A stretch of 64,000 nucleotides of DNA, taken from NCBI RefSeq assembly GCF_027490375.1, contig NZ_JAIXYH010000070.1, positions 104,874 through 168,873 of the forward strand. Direction: 5' to 3'. The number at the start of each line of letters is the position of its first letter. The first letter of the stretch is position 1. Source of the stretch: Flavobacterium sp. Lineage in GTDB: Bacteria > Bacteroidota > Bacteroidia > Flavobacteriales > Flavobacteriaceae. This document shows positions 26,794 to 35,826 of the stretch, piece by piece. The translations under genes and the position numbers were made by a program. A model generated the notes under the pieces. That model saw nothing but the letters and a program-made list of their open reading frames with translations, searched no databases and was not told where the DNA came from.

Positions 26794-27475
26794 TTTTTAG
26801 CATTGACAAAACTACGTACAGAAAAATAATCAGAGGTACAGCCGCAACTTGAAGAACGACCAAACTTATTACCGAAAATAACACTAAAACCAGTTGGAAC
26901 TTCATTTTAGACAAACGAAACGACTTAAATTTCAGTGAAAACAACGGAATTGGTGCATTCAATAAAAACGCACTCAAGGCAGCAAGCACAATTAAAAAAA
27001 AGTGATTTGTAAGTAACTCAATGGCAATTAAGCTTGTAGTTGAAGCTAAAACTACGGGTAAACTCACGATAAAAAGCGCATTGCCCGGCGTTGGCATGCC
27101 GATAAAAGAATCGGTCTGACGCGTATCGATGTTAAAGTTTGCTAAGCGGTAGCAAGAACCTAAAGTGGGAAGAAATCCGAGATACGGAATTAAGGAGTCG
27201 GCCGGCATTCCGCTTGAATTTTGTAGCATAAAAAACAAAGTCAAGCCCGGCGTTACTCCACTGGTCACCATATCGGCCAAACTGTCGAGTTGTAAGCCAA
27301 GTGGACTAGCAGCGTTAAAAATTCGTGCCGCCATACCGTCGAAAAAATCGAAGAAAATGCCGAGTGCGACAAAGAAAAAGGCCCAATCGTAGTGTTTTTC
27401 GAACAGTTGGATTACGGCTACGCAACCGCAAAACAAGTTCAGTATCGTAATAGTATTCGGAATATGCTTTGTCAT
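26756..27475 (-). CDS. pssA: CDP-diacylglycerol-serine O-phosphatidyltransferase
   Basis: Makes phosphatidylserine, precursor of phosphatidylethanolamine. The ATG at 27475 starts MTKHIPNTITILNLFCGC, the usual beginning; the frame upstream is not PssA-like. The CDP-alcohol phosphotransferase signature is visible as DFFDGMAARIFNAASPLGLQLDSLADM (split here: DFFDGMAAR, then GLQLDSLAD). About seven membrane segments. It is followed in the same direction by the GH25 gene. Confidence 0.93.
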   Translation of the reverse strand: MTKHIPNTITILNLFCGCVAVIQLFEKHYDWAFFFVALGIFFDFFDGMAARIFNAASPLGLQLDSLADMVTSGVTPGLTLFFMLQNSSGMPADSLIPYLGFLPTLGSCYRLANFNIDTRQTDSFIGMPTPGNALFIVSLPVVLASTTSLIAIELLTNHFFLIVLAALSAFLLNAPIPLFSLKFKSFRLSKMKFQLVLVLFSVISLVVLQVAAVPLIIFLYVVLSMLKNATERKSQKTSA

Positions 27476-27602
27476 GCTATAAAATGTAAGCAAGCAAATG
27501 TAAGGCAATAAGCTGAACCGAAATTCGTTTTGTTGAAGAAGATTTCGGTGATTTCGGCGCATTTTAATTGCGAAATAGTCCGATGCTTTACTGTGAAATC
27601 GA

Positions 27603-27610
27603 TACTTTTG
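27603..27610 (+). promoter_or_regulatory. -7 box ahead of the PorV/PorQ-type gene
   Basis: TACTTTTG matches TAnnTTTG fully. No TTG stands at the usual distance. Transcription would begin near 27617, which supports the GTG start at 27634 over TTG at 27619. Confidence 0.5.
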
Positions 27611-27633
27611 CGAGCTGATTGCCGAAAAAAATT

Positions 27634-28713
27634 GTGAATCAAAAAAAATATAACTTCGTTCTGTTAAGCCTTGTTTTCTCGCTATTTGCTAGCGCGCAGG
27701 CAGTGCGTAAATACTCAAACGAATTTATGAACATCGGTGTCGACTCACGTGCGCTGGGAATGTCGAATGCCGTGACCGCACATGTTTCCGACGTTACGGC
27801 AGGCTATTGGAATCCGGCTGGATTACTTGGCGTTGAACGCGATCAGGTTGCCTTAATGCATGCTAATTATTTTGCGAATATTGCGCAATACGACTACATT
27901 GGCTATGCAAAAAACATCGACGATCGAAGTGCTTTTGGATTTTCGTTAATTCGATTTGGCGTTGACGACATCTTGAATACCACACAACTTATTGATTCCG
28001 AAGGAAATATCGATTATAACCGCATTTCTCTTTTCTCAACCGCCGATTACGGACTTACCTTTTCCTATGCTCGAAGTTTGCAAGTACCTGGATTTCAATA
28101 CGGTATTTCAGCGAAGATTATCCGTCGGGTAATTGGCGATTTTGCCTCATCGTGGGGCGTTGGTTTCGACTTAGGATTTCAGTTCGAGCGTTCCGGCTGG
28201 AAATTAGGTTTAATGGCTCGTGACATTACCACAACGTACAACATTTGGACGATTGATGAAGAAGAATTTAAAACCATCTCGGAAGCTGTACCAGGACAAA
28301 ATGCCGAATTACCAGAAAGTACCGAGATTACTTTGCCGAAACTGCAATTTGGTTTAGCAAAATTATTTGAATTTCACAACGAAACCAGTCTTTTAGCTAG
28401 TACCAATCTAAACATGCGTTTTGAACAAACTAACGATTTAATTTCGGGCAGCGTCTACTCCATTGATCCGGCACTTGGTTTTGAATACGGCTACACCGAT
28501 TTAATTTTTGTTCGAGCAGGCGTTGGAAATTTTCAGAACATTGAAGAAATTGACGGTTCTAAACGACTGGGGTTTCAGCCAAATATTGGACTAGGATTCA
28601 AATACCGCGGCATTCAAATCGACTATGCATTAACCGATTTAGGCGACCAAAGTGCCGCCTTGTACAGCAATGTTTTCTCTGTAAAAGTTGATCTTGATAT
28701 ATTTAGACGATGA
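27634..28713 (+). CDS. PorV/PorQ family outer membrane protein
   Basis: After a signal peptide (cleavage near LFASAQA) the protein has ALGMSNAVTAHVSDVTAGYWNPAG-type sequence (ALGMSNAV and YWNPAGLLG), the mark of the PorV/PorQ family of barrel proteins, and ends in an aromatic-poor strand SVKVDLDIFRR. PorV members help type IX secretion cargo across the outer membrane, but this paralogue group is not proven to do so. The start is GTG at 27634 or TTG at 27619. It overlaps the DUF4105 gene by four bases. Confidence 0.82.
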   Translation: MNQKKYNFVLLSLVFSLFASAQAVRKYSNEFMNIGVDSRALGMSNAVTAHVSDVTAGYWNPAGLLGVERDQVALMHANYFANIAQYDYIGYAKNIDDRSAFGFSLIRFGVDDILNTTQLIDSEGNIDYNRISLFSTADYGLTFSYARSLQVPGFQYGISAKIIRRVIGDFASSWGVGFDLGFQFERSGWKLGLMARDITTTYNIWTIDEEEFKTISEAVPGQNAELPESTEITLPKLQFGLAKLFEFHNETSLLASTNLNMRFEQTNDLISGSVYSIDPALGFEYGYTDLIFVRAGVGNFQNIEEIDGSKRLGFQPNIGLGFKYRGIQIDYALTDLGDQSAALYSNVFSVKVDLDIFRR

Positions 28714-29834
28714 TTCGTTATTTACTTATTGTTTTTTCGTTTTGCTTCTTTTCGGCGAAAGCCCAAATTCCTACAGCTTCTGCGAATACTAAGTGCAGTT
28801 TATTAACCGTTAGTGCAGGAAGCCAATTGTATTCGTTGTACGGCCACACCGGACTCCGATTTTACGACAAGCAGCAAGGTTTTGACTTTGTAGTGAATTT
28901 TGGATACTTCGATTTTTCGACACCGAATTTCTATTTAAAATTCGTGAAAGGCGATTTGAAGTACTTTGTAGGAATCGATCGTTACGAAGATTTTTACGCC
29001 AATTACGTTTTTGAACAACGAGGTATCAAAGAGCAGGTTTTAAATTTAAAATCAGCTGAAATTCAATTGATTATAAATGATTTGGCCACTATCGTAAATT
29101 CAGACGGGAAATTTTACACTTACAAATTTTTCCATCGAAATTGCACAACGATGGTTGCCGATCTTATCGCAAAGCACAGTTCGATCACGCCAGCGGTTAT
29201 AAACGAGATAAAAGAAAAGAGCTTTCGAGAAATTGTTAGCGAATACCAGTCGCCATTATACTTCGAGAATTTGGGAATCAACATCATGTTTGGCTACTAC
29301 ACCGACAGCAAGGCAGATGCTGTATTCTTACCGGAACAGCTTTTTACCGCGTATGAAATTCAAGGTCAGGAAGTTGTTTCCAAAACAAATGTATTAAACA
29401 AAACTTCGCTCGTACTTGATGTGCCTTGGTGGAACTCCGTTTTCACATTATTTGCTATCTTACTGACATTGGTTTTCGTACATGAATTTACGCGCCGATT
29501 CTTATTTGTAGTTTTAGGTTTTCTCGGAATTTTTCTCGCGGCAGCAGGCTTGTATAGCGACCATGTTGAAGTGCTCTGGAACTATAACATTTTATTATTC
29601 AATCCTTTATTTCTGTATTTCGCTTTCGCGGAAAAGAAATCCGTTCGCAGAAAAACGTTTCAAGTATTGGCAGTAGTTTCTGTTTTGGTTCACCTGATTT
29701 ATGTGCTAAACAAACCTCAGCTTTTACTTTTTGCGCCTATCTATGCAGCCGTATTTTTATTGCTTTTACTTGATTCTAACCTATTGACCGCGATAAAACA
29801 GAATCGTACTAAAGGTCTTAATCACAATATTTAA
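28710..29834 (+). CDS. DUF4105 membrane protein
   Basis: A signal peptide (cleavage near FSAKAQ) leads to a DUF4105 domain with QLYSLYGHTGLRFYD and FHRNCTTMVADLI; the histidine and cysteine (RNCTT) recall a papain-like or NlpC-like core, but catalytic activity is unproven. From about residue 240 there are five membrane segments. It is translationally coupled to the PorV/PorQ-type gene and its end overlaps the convergent sugar-phosphate transferase gene by 54 bases. Confidence 0.85.
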   Translation: MIRYLLIVFSFCFFSAKAQIPTASANTKCSLLTVSAGSQLYSLYGHTGLRFYDKQQGFDFVVNFGYFDFSTPNFYLKFVKGDLKYFVGIDRYEDFYANYVFEQRGIKEQVLNLKSAEIQLIINDLATIVNSDGKFYTYKFFHRNCTTMVADLIAKHSSITPAVINEIKEKSFREIVSEYQSPLYFENLGINIMFGYYTDSKADAVFLPEQLFTAYEIQGQEVVSKTNVLNKTSLVLDVPWWNSVFTLFAILLTLVFVHEFTRRFLFVVLGFLGIFLAAAGLYSDHVEVLWNYNILLFNPLFLYFAFAEKKSVRRKTFQVLAVVSVLVHLIYVLNKPQLLLFAPIYAAVFLLLLLDSNLLTAIKQNRTKGLNHNI

Positions 29835-31175
29835 ATCGAGGAAGATACTGCGGTGTTTAATGTAGTACAAATCGTACTGCAATTTAATTAAGCTGTCTTC
29901 AAAGCTTTGTCCGTAGGAGTAATTTACTTGTGCCCAGCCCGTTAATCCCGGTTTTATAATATGTCTTGTTTCGTAGAAAGGCATAATCTCGGATAATTCT
30001 TGCACAAACTCGGGGCGTTCGGGTCGCGGACCGATAAAACCCATATTGCCAATTAAGATATTGATAAACTGCGGAATTTCGTCCAGGCGAGTTTTTCGTA
30101 AAAATTTTCCGAAAGTGGTTACACGTACGTCATTAGATGTAGCGAAAACAGCGGAACCTGCTTCAGCATTCTTCACCATGGTTCTAAATTTGTAGATTTT
30201 AAAAGGCTTTCCGAACTTGCCAACGCGAATTTGTTTGTAGAATAACGGTCCGCGATTTCCGAGTAGGTTTCCCAACAAAATCAGCGGTAAAATTACACAT
30301 CCGGCAAGCAAACCCACAATGGCAAGAATAATCTCTACGGCCCGAACAAAAATCAAATACAATTTGTTTTGATTGCTTCGACTGAAGGGAAAGTATCGAT
30401 AAAAATCGCGATCTAAGTAATGAATAGGAATGCGCTGTGTGAGCGTTTCGTAAACTTGCGTATATTCTTTAATCGGGAACCCAAACTCCAGCAATCGCAA
30501 TAATTCGTTGTATAGCGGTACGGTGATGATATCGGCTTTTGCTCCTGCAATAACGAGCTCAGAAACTGTTTGTTCCTGAATAAACTGTACTAAGTTTTCC
30601 GTCTGAACGGCATCTACTCCGCCGTAATTAAAAACATAGCTTTCTGATTTTCCAGTATCGATGTAACCAATAACGCGGTAATGCGGATCAGCCGCTTGTA
30701 AATCGCCAACCAACTCTACAATTTCTTCTTTATCACAAATCAAAACTGCTTTTTTCTCGAATCTGTGAGAAGCTAGAAAAGCCTGATAAAAAATACGCCA
30801 AATCAGCAATCCGATGAAAATTGCGCCAAAAAAGTAGATGATTTGAAGTCGGTTACTCGGTAAAAAAGGCGTCAAAAAAGGAGTAAGTAGATAGAATAAA
30901 ACTGTAGTAGAAGCGGTAAGCAGTATACTTCGAACTACCTGAAATTGGTTACTAGCGACTTGTAAATTGTACATTTCGAAAATAGTTCCAATGACATTTA
31001 CGTATAAACCTAAGATCACAATCCACCAAAGATTGTCTAGCGACACATCGATATATTGAAAATCAACAAAACTATCCAACAGAAATAGCGCCAAAATGAC
31101 AAATACCGTATCGAATAAGCGAAGCAAAATCTTGCGTTCACTTACTTCAAAGTGTATTCGGGTGTCAATTTTCAT
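29781..31175 (-). CDS. Polyprenyl glycosylphosphotransferase (WcaJ/WbaP type), initiates the glycan
   Basis: Transfers the first sugar phosphate to undecaprenyl phosphate at the inner membrane. Four membrane segments in the first 140 residues, a CoA-binding-like middle domain (about 145-260), a fifth membrane segment near 275-300, then the catalytic domain with YKIYKFRTMVKNAE-type motif (KIYKFRTMV) and RKTRLDEIPQFINIL, IGPRPERPEFV and GLTGWAQVNY. The length (464) fits the family. It is the last gene of the minus-strand polysaccharide run. Sugar specificity not readable. Confidence 0.95.
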   Translation of the reverse strand: MKIDTRIHFEVSERKILLRLFDTVFVILALFLLDSFVDFQYIDVSLDNLWWIVILGLYVNVIGTIFEMYNLQVASNQFQVVRSILLTASTTVLFYLLTPFLTPFLPSNRLQIIYFFGAIFIGLLIWRIFYQAFLASHRFEKKAVLICDKEEIVELVGDLQAADPHYRVIGYIDTGKSESYVFNYGGVDAVQTENLVQFIQEQTVSELVIAGAKADIITVPLYNELLRLLEFGFPIKEYTQVYETLTQRIPIHYLDRDFYRYFPFSRSNQNKLYLIFVRAVEIILAIVGLLAGCVILPLILLGNLLGNRGPLFYKQIRVGKFGKPFKIYKFRTMVKNAEAGSAVFATSNDVRVTTFGKFLRKTRLDEIPQFINILIGNMGFIGPRPERPEFVQELSEIMPFYETRHIIKPGLTGWAQVNYSYGQSFEDSLIKLQYDLYYIKHRSIFLDLNIVIKTFSTILFYRGQ

Positions 31176-31239
31176 TCTGTTGTCTTAGGGTCGTCGAAAT
31201 TACAAAACAACAGGTAAACTTTAGGTTAATGTAGTTTTT

Positions 31240-32577
31240 TTACGACACGTTTTTCTTCCTGATGAACGGAATATCGACATAAAGTAAGGCTAGCGAATAA
31301 ACAAAAGCGGGTGCGGCGATACGCATTGCTGCGTGATTAATGGTTAGTGCCCAAAACAAGAGCAGCGGAACCATGAAAAAATTCTGCCTATTTCCCAGAT
31401 GAAGTACAATTGGAGTTACTGCTAGTAGAATTAGAATGAGAATACCAAGGGAACCATGTTCTGCCAATAAGCGTGTTATTTCATTGTGCGAGGCTGCGTC
31501 GTTTCCGGTTTCTTCCTTTCGAATTTCGATAGATTTCCCAACACCAACGCCTAATATCGGATTTTCATAAAATGCTTTTAATTCCGACTGCGCCAATTCT
31601 TCACGTCCAGTGAATTTACTTTCTTTAACTCGGCCAAGAGCATCTTTGTTGGCGTAACGATTCCCAATCAAACCCTTTGTTTGCAGCAACGAATAACCCC
31701 AAATTCCAATACTTCCAATAATCATCCAAAACAATAGCCTGCTTATCTTTACTCGTGCATTAACATTCAAACGTATAAATAGGATAAGCATTACTGCTAA
31801 AATCATGGCAATGGCAGTAAAAACTCCTCCTCGCGAAAATGTTACGATGGCTCTAAAAATGACAATTGCTGCTAGACCGATATTTACCAGCATTACTTGT
31901 AAACTCGGTGATTTCAACAGGGCGCGATTAATGAGAATAAAAGTTCCTAAGCCAAATACGGTAGAAACTTGGTTGGGTCCGAAACCTCCACTGAGTCGGC
32001 CGTCGGAATCGGTTCCTGAAACGATGTCGCGCACACTCGGATTGAATAGAATTACGTAGGTAGTGAGGCTGATAATTGGCAACAATAAGGCAAGTAAAAT
32101 GTTTTGAAATTGCTCATAACTTACTTTTCTTTGGTAAGTATACAATCCGCACAGACCTAAACAAATGGGACCACTTATTACAAAGGAAATGATTTTTCGT
32201 TGTTCTGTATCTGGATTTAATACAACAAATGCGAGAATTAGTGACGGCAGCAATGCGAGTAAGTAAATCCACATCGGAAAAGCACTTTTAGAAAAGCCTC
32301 GATAGAACATTCCAATCAGAATCACGCCAATAACACCATACTTTCCAAACTCATAAATAGGTACACCTTCCGTAGCTCTCAAAAAAACCTCTATCCCGGT
32401 GATATAGGCCGCTGCGAGTAAGGCTTCGTTGTTCCGATTTTGGTGTTTGATAACGTAATATGCGCTTCCCAGTAAGACCGCGAGCGCCGCCAACTTTGCT
32501 AATGGTAAAAAGAGCCAAATAGCAAAAGCCATAGCGATGTGAATTCCGATTAAGCTATAATATCTGTTATCTGTCAT
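31240..32577 (-). CDS. O-antigen ligase / polymerase-like membrane protein
   Basis: About eleven to twelve membrane segments with a large loop near residues 290-355 containing GRVKESKFTGREELAQ and ENPILGVGVGKS followed by SHNEITRLLAEHG; this H-N-E pattern is the Wzy_C (WaaL/Wzy) signature. Either ligation to lipid A core or polymerisation is possible. Because the locus carries an ABC exporter and no flippase, the ligase role is favoured, by inference. It overlaps the upstream glycosyltransferase by 11 bases. Confidence 0.87.
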   Translation of the reverse strand: MTDNRYYSLIGIHIAMAFAIWLFLPLAKLAALAVLLGSAYYVIKHQNRNNEALLAAAYITGIEVFLRATEGVPIYEFGKYGVIGVILIGMFYRGFSKSAFPMWIYLLALLPSLILAFVVLNPDTEQRKIISFVISGPICLGLCGLYTYQRKVSYEQFQNILLALLLPIISLTTYVILFNPSVRDIVSGTDSDGRLSGGFGPNQVSTVFGLGTFILINRALLKSPSLQVMLVNIGLAAIVIFRAIVTFSRGGVFTAIAMILAVMLILFIRLNVNARVKISRLLFWMIIGSIGIWGYSLLQTKGLIGNRYANKDALGRVKESKFTGREELAQSELKAFYENPILGVGVGKSIEIRKEETGNDAASHNEITRLLAEHGSLGILILILLAVTPIVLHLGNRQNFFMVPLLLFWALTINHAAMRIAAPAFVYSLALLYVDIPFIRKKNVS

Positions 32578-33634
32578 TCATTTTTTCCAATAGCTGTAGA
32601 TAAGAAGACATGACTGCTTTCGCAGAGAATGTTCGACTTACCTCATCGTGCAATCGTTCTCCAAAAATGCCTCTTTTATCTGGATTACGATACAAATATT
32701 CAATTTTATCCGCGAATTCCTTCGCATCTCCGTAAGGCACTACAAACCCGTTCACCTCCGACTGCACTAGGGTTTCGCAAGCGCCTACTTTGGTAAGCAC
32801 AACCGCTTTTCCCGCTAATCCATACTCAATTACTGCTAAGGGCAAACCTTCAAACGACGAAGTTAAAACTGCCACATCGGCTTGTTGTAATGCCCGCGTG
32901 ACATCCGACTCATTTTCAAAAAACTCAACTACCTCGGTTAATTCAAGCTGTTCACGTAAAGCTCTTAAATGCTGATAGTATTCGAGATCCGAAACTCGTC
33001 CGTACAATTGCCAAACTACATCAATGCCGCGAAGTTTCAACTCTTGGGCAATCTGAAATAGAAATTCGTGACCTTTCTCTTTCCTAAAATTTGCCAGAGC
33101 TAAGATTTTGAAAGAGAAATTTGATTCCTGCTCATCGGAACGAACCGAATTTGTAACGATAGAAAAGTTGGGAAGGTAAAACGATAGTAATTTCAAGTTT
33201 TTTTGATTCCATGATGCAATATCCTCATTTACCGCGATACAGAAGTTCGCTTTAAAAGTGGTTAGTCGATATTTCCAGACTTGTCGCTTTTGCAAAGAAC
33301 CAAAATGATCGTGAAAAATGAGTTGTACCTTTGGAAGGAACATTTTAGCAAGACTTCCGAAAAAAATCGAGGTTCCGTGTGCATGGATGTGGGTAACTTG
33401 CTCTTTTTTACATATCTGAACCAAGCGTTTTAAGGCGTTAAAATCGAAAACACCCTGACGGTTTAAAAAGTGGTAGCTTACATTTGGAGCGATACTTTTC
33501 TTTAAACCACCTTCTTTTCGTGTACTAACTAAAACCGATTTATCTATAAGCTGCGCTAATTCGTTGGCGTATAAAACAGCCATTTTCTCAGCACCACCAA
33601 TATCCAAAGAATCAATTATTTGTAGTATTCGCAT
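32567..33634 (-). CDS. Family 4 glycosyltransferase
   Basis: I start at 33634, giving MRILQIIDSLDIGGAEKMAV, the typical GT4 opening with a GGAE loop; the frame extends 30 bases upstream without similarity. The GT-B C-terminal half has LALANFRKEKGHEFL and TSSFEGLPLAVIEYGLAGK, the EGLPLAVIE motif binding the nucleotide sugar. A retaining transferase in the cytoplasm. It overlaps the upstream gene by 23 bases. Confidence 0.92.
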   Translation of the reverse strand: MRILQIIDSLDIGGAEKMAVLYANELAQLIDKSVLVSTRKEGGLKKSIAPNVSYHFLNRQGVFDFNALKRLVQICKKEQVTHIHAHGTSIFFGSLAKMFLPKVQLIFHDHFGSLQKRQVWKYRLTTFKANFCIAVNEDIASWNQKNLKLLSFYLPNFSIVTNSVRSDEQESNFSFKILALANFRKEKGHEFLFQIAQELKLRGIDVVWQLYGRVSDLEYYQHLRALREQLELTEVVEFFENESDVTRALQQADVAVLTSSFEGLPLAVIEYGLAGKAVVLTKVGACETLVQSEVNGFVVPYGDAKEFADKIEYLYRNPDKRGIFGERLHDEVSRTFSAKAVMSSYLQLLEKMNDR

Positions 33635-34742
33635 GGTGTATGACGGCTTTAATAGCATTTTCAAACGACTCTAAAGTATAGGAAATCGACCACTGCTGAG
33701 CTGCTTTGCTGATGGCAGCCATTTCGCCCGATTGCAACAAAGTAAGCAATTGCTCAGTATCTCGGATTACATCGCCGGTTAATAAAATTCCTCGCTTTCC
33801 GAAGTCGAGCATTTGTGGCACGCAAGAAACGGAGGTTATAACAGGAATACAACCCCAAAACATTGCCTCGGCAGCGGCTTTTGGCCAGCCCTCACTCAGC
33901 GAAGGCAGAATCATAAAATGCGACTTTTGGTAAGCTACTTTTAAATCCTGCTTCGAAACGGCGCCGAAAAGTTTACAAAAAGACAGTTGCTTTTCTGAAA
34001 TTCGCTGTTTCAACGCATTTTCTAAATCTCCAGATCCGAAGAAATTCAGTCGACAAGCGAGTCCTTGTTGCTGCACGTTTTCGATTAATTCTAAAGCATA
34101 AAACGGATTTTTACCTGCCGTGATACCTCCTACAAACGAAAATTGAATCGGAGAATCTTCTCGATTTGTGGTGGTTTCGAACAGCTCTTGTTCACTGTAT
34201 GTAGCTGTAAAAAATGGTTGAATGTTGGTGGAATTATCTGGCCAATCGCCATATACCAAAACACACATATTCTTCGACCAAAATGTACTGTTTAAGATAG
34301 CCCGTTGCCATTGGTAACTCTTGGGTTGGTTGCTGTTTGGATCCCAATTTCCGGCATATTTAGCAGTTTTTTGCTTTCGCGGAAAGAAAACTTGTACGAT
34401 ACATGCCAGAAAGCCGATATTTCCCGGGCAACGCAAATGAAAATGCGCTTTTTTTTGAAATTCGCGTGCAATGATGAACAAATTAAACGGCAGAAAAAAG
34501 AGTGCTGCTAACAAATTTGTCCATGAAGTAAAATCAAACGCTTTTAATTCTACGAAAGTGATTTTGGTGTGTTCGTATGGTGCTTCGATAGCTGTAAAAT
34601 GAGCCTTTGAAAGCGGAGCAACAACACGAATTTCATCGAAATACTTAAACCAAATATTCATTTCGGTTACGTACGGTCGATAGGCATATAGTTTATCGTT
34701 GTGTTTCACATGTGCCACATGCGTAAAAACCGTGAATCTCAT
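33612..34742 (-). CDS. Family 4 glycosyltransferase (divergent)
   Basis: The 376-residue protein has a GT-B layout. The N-terminal half is divergent (FTVFTHVAHVKHNDKLYAY), but the C-terminal half shows FVGGITAGKNPFYALELI and LPSLSEGWPKAAAEAMFWG, the acceptor of sugar nucleotide in GT4. Acceptor and sugar unknown. It follows the GT2 gene by five bases and overlaps the next GT4 gene, in the middle of the long operon. Confidence 0.88.
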   Translation of the reverse strand: MRFTVFTHVAHVKHNDKLYAYRPYVTEMNIWFKYFDEIRVVAPLSKAHFTAIEAPYEHTKITFVELKAFDFTSWTNLLAALFFLPFNLFIIAREFQKKAHFHLRCPGNIGFLACIVQVFFPRKQKTAKYAGNWDPNSNQPKSYQWQRAILNSTFWSKNMCVLVYGDWPDNSTNIQPFFTATYSEQELFETTTNREDSPIQFSFVGGITAGKNPFYALELIENVQQQGLACRLNFFGSGDLENALKQRISEKQLSFCKLFGAVSKQDLKVAYQKSHFMILPSLSEGWPKAAAEAMFWGCIPVITSVSCVPQMLDFGKRGILLTGDVIRDTEQLLTLLQSGEMAAISKAAQQWSISYTLESFENAIKAVIHHANTTNN

Positions 34743-34747
34743 GCGAG

Positions 34748-35809
34748 CTACTCTAACTTGGGTTTGTTCCCCAAAAGTAAGTTAATCCAAGAAATTTTAC
34801 GCCCTAAAAATTCAGTGAATGCTGCTGTGCGTTGTTTGGTATTGATCACGTTTGTTAATCGGATATACATCAATAACAGTGTGATAACATGCCATTTGAA
34901 TCTGTTTTTGAACGATGGATCCGGGTACTTGGTTCGCCAAACAAACCAGCCGTTTCGCACTACCATTTTGCCGTATTTATACTGATTTGGTCGGCCTTGT
35001 ACGTCGTGATGATGCTCTAATTGGGCTGCAGTATTGACAAACAGCTTTCCCAAATTTGATAATTGAAGGCAAAAATGTGCGTCTTCGTAAAGTCCGTAGC
35101 CTTCAAAATACTGTGAAAATTGCAGTTTTTTAAAAATCTCTTTTCGATAAGAAGCTACACCTCCCATAAAAAAAGTGACTTCATAAATTTTACCGTCGGG
35201 AGGTAAAAACGATATAGAACGCCCGTGACCAAACTCGGGCATAAAGCCAGGCGGTAAATTGCTGTCGAGCCCTAGCCACTTTCTGGCTTTAAAGCGTAAA
35301 CTTTCCGAACGTACATAACCGCCGTACTCAAAATAATTTGTTTTGGAATACGATTTATTTTCGGCAGGCCAACATGAGATTTCGTTGGTAATAAAACCGC
35401 CAACTCCCAATGCCTCAGGAAACTGCGCATATGTGTTTAAAAGTGATTCGAAATAGGTTGGTGCTAAAACAGTATCGTCGTCTAAGAAGCATACAATTTC
35501 ACTATTTGCCGCAACTCTTTCTATTCCAAAATTTCGCTGCTTCGTTAAACCGCGATTATTCTGGTCGACTAAAAAATAGCGCGTTTTAAGTGAGAAATTA
35601 TTGATCATCTTGGTCGTTTCTGTATTGGTAGATCCGTCTATGATCAATATTTCAGAAGGTAAGCGCGTTTGTTTTTCTACAGACTGTAACAGCGTTTTCA
35701 AAGCCTTGCTTCGCATATAAGTGCAAACAATCAGGCTAAACGGAACCGAATCGCTTTCCTTTTGATTTTCTATTCCGATGAAAGGCTCAATGTGCTTCAT
35801 TATTCGCAA
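34748..35809 (-). CDS. Family 2 glycosyltransferase
   Basis: A single GT-A domain: SLIVCTYMRSKALKTLL, ILIIDGSTNTETTK and the metal site CFLDDDTVLAP; later VASYRKEIFKKLQFSQYFEGYGLYEDAHF holds the ExDxD-like acceptor region (YEDAHFC). No membrane segment. An in-frame ATG nine bases inside is an alternative start. It resembles the second domain of the GT2 protein at 37098. Confidence 0.9.
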   Translation of the reverse strand: MRIMKHIEPFIGIENQKESDSVPFSLIVCTYMRSKALKTLLQSVEKQTRLPSEILIIDGSTNTETTKMINNFSLKTRYFLVDQNNRGLTKQRNFGIERVAANSEIVCFLDDDTVLAPTYFESLLNTYAQFPEALGVGGFITNEISCWPAENKSYSKTNYFEYGGYVRSESLRFKARKWLGLDSNLPPGFMPEFGHGRSISFLPPDGKIYEVTFFMGGVASYRKEIFKKLQFSQYFEGYGLYEDAHFCLQLSNLGKLFVNTAAQLEHHHDVQGRPNQYKYGKMVVRNGWFVWRTKYPDPSFKNRFKWHVITLLLMYIRLTNVINTKQRTAAFTEFLGRKISWINLLLGNKPKLE

Positions 35810-35826
35810 GTCCTAAAAAATAAAGC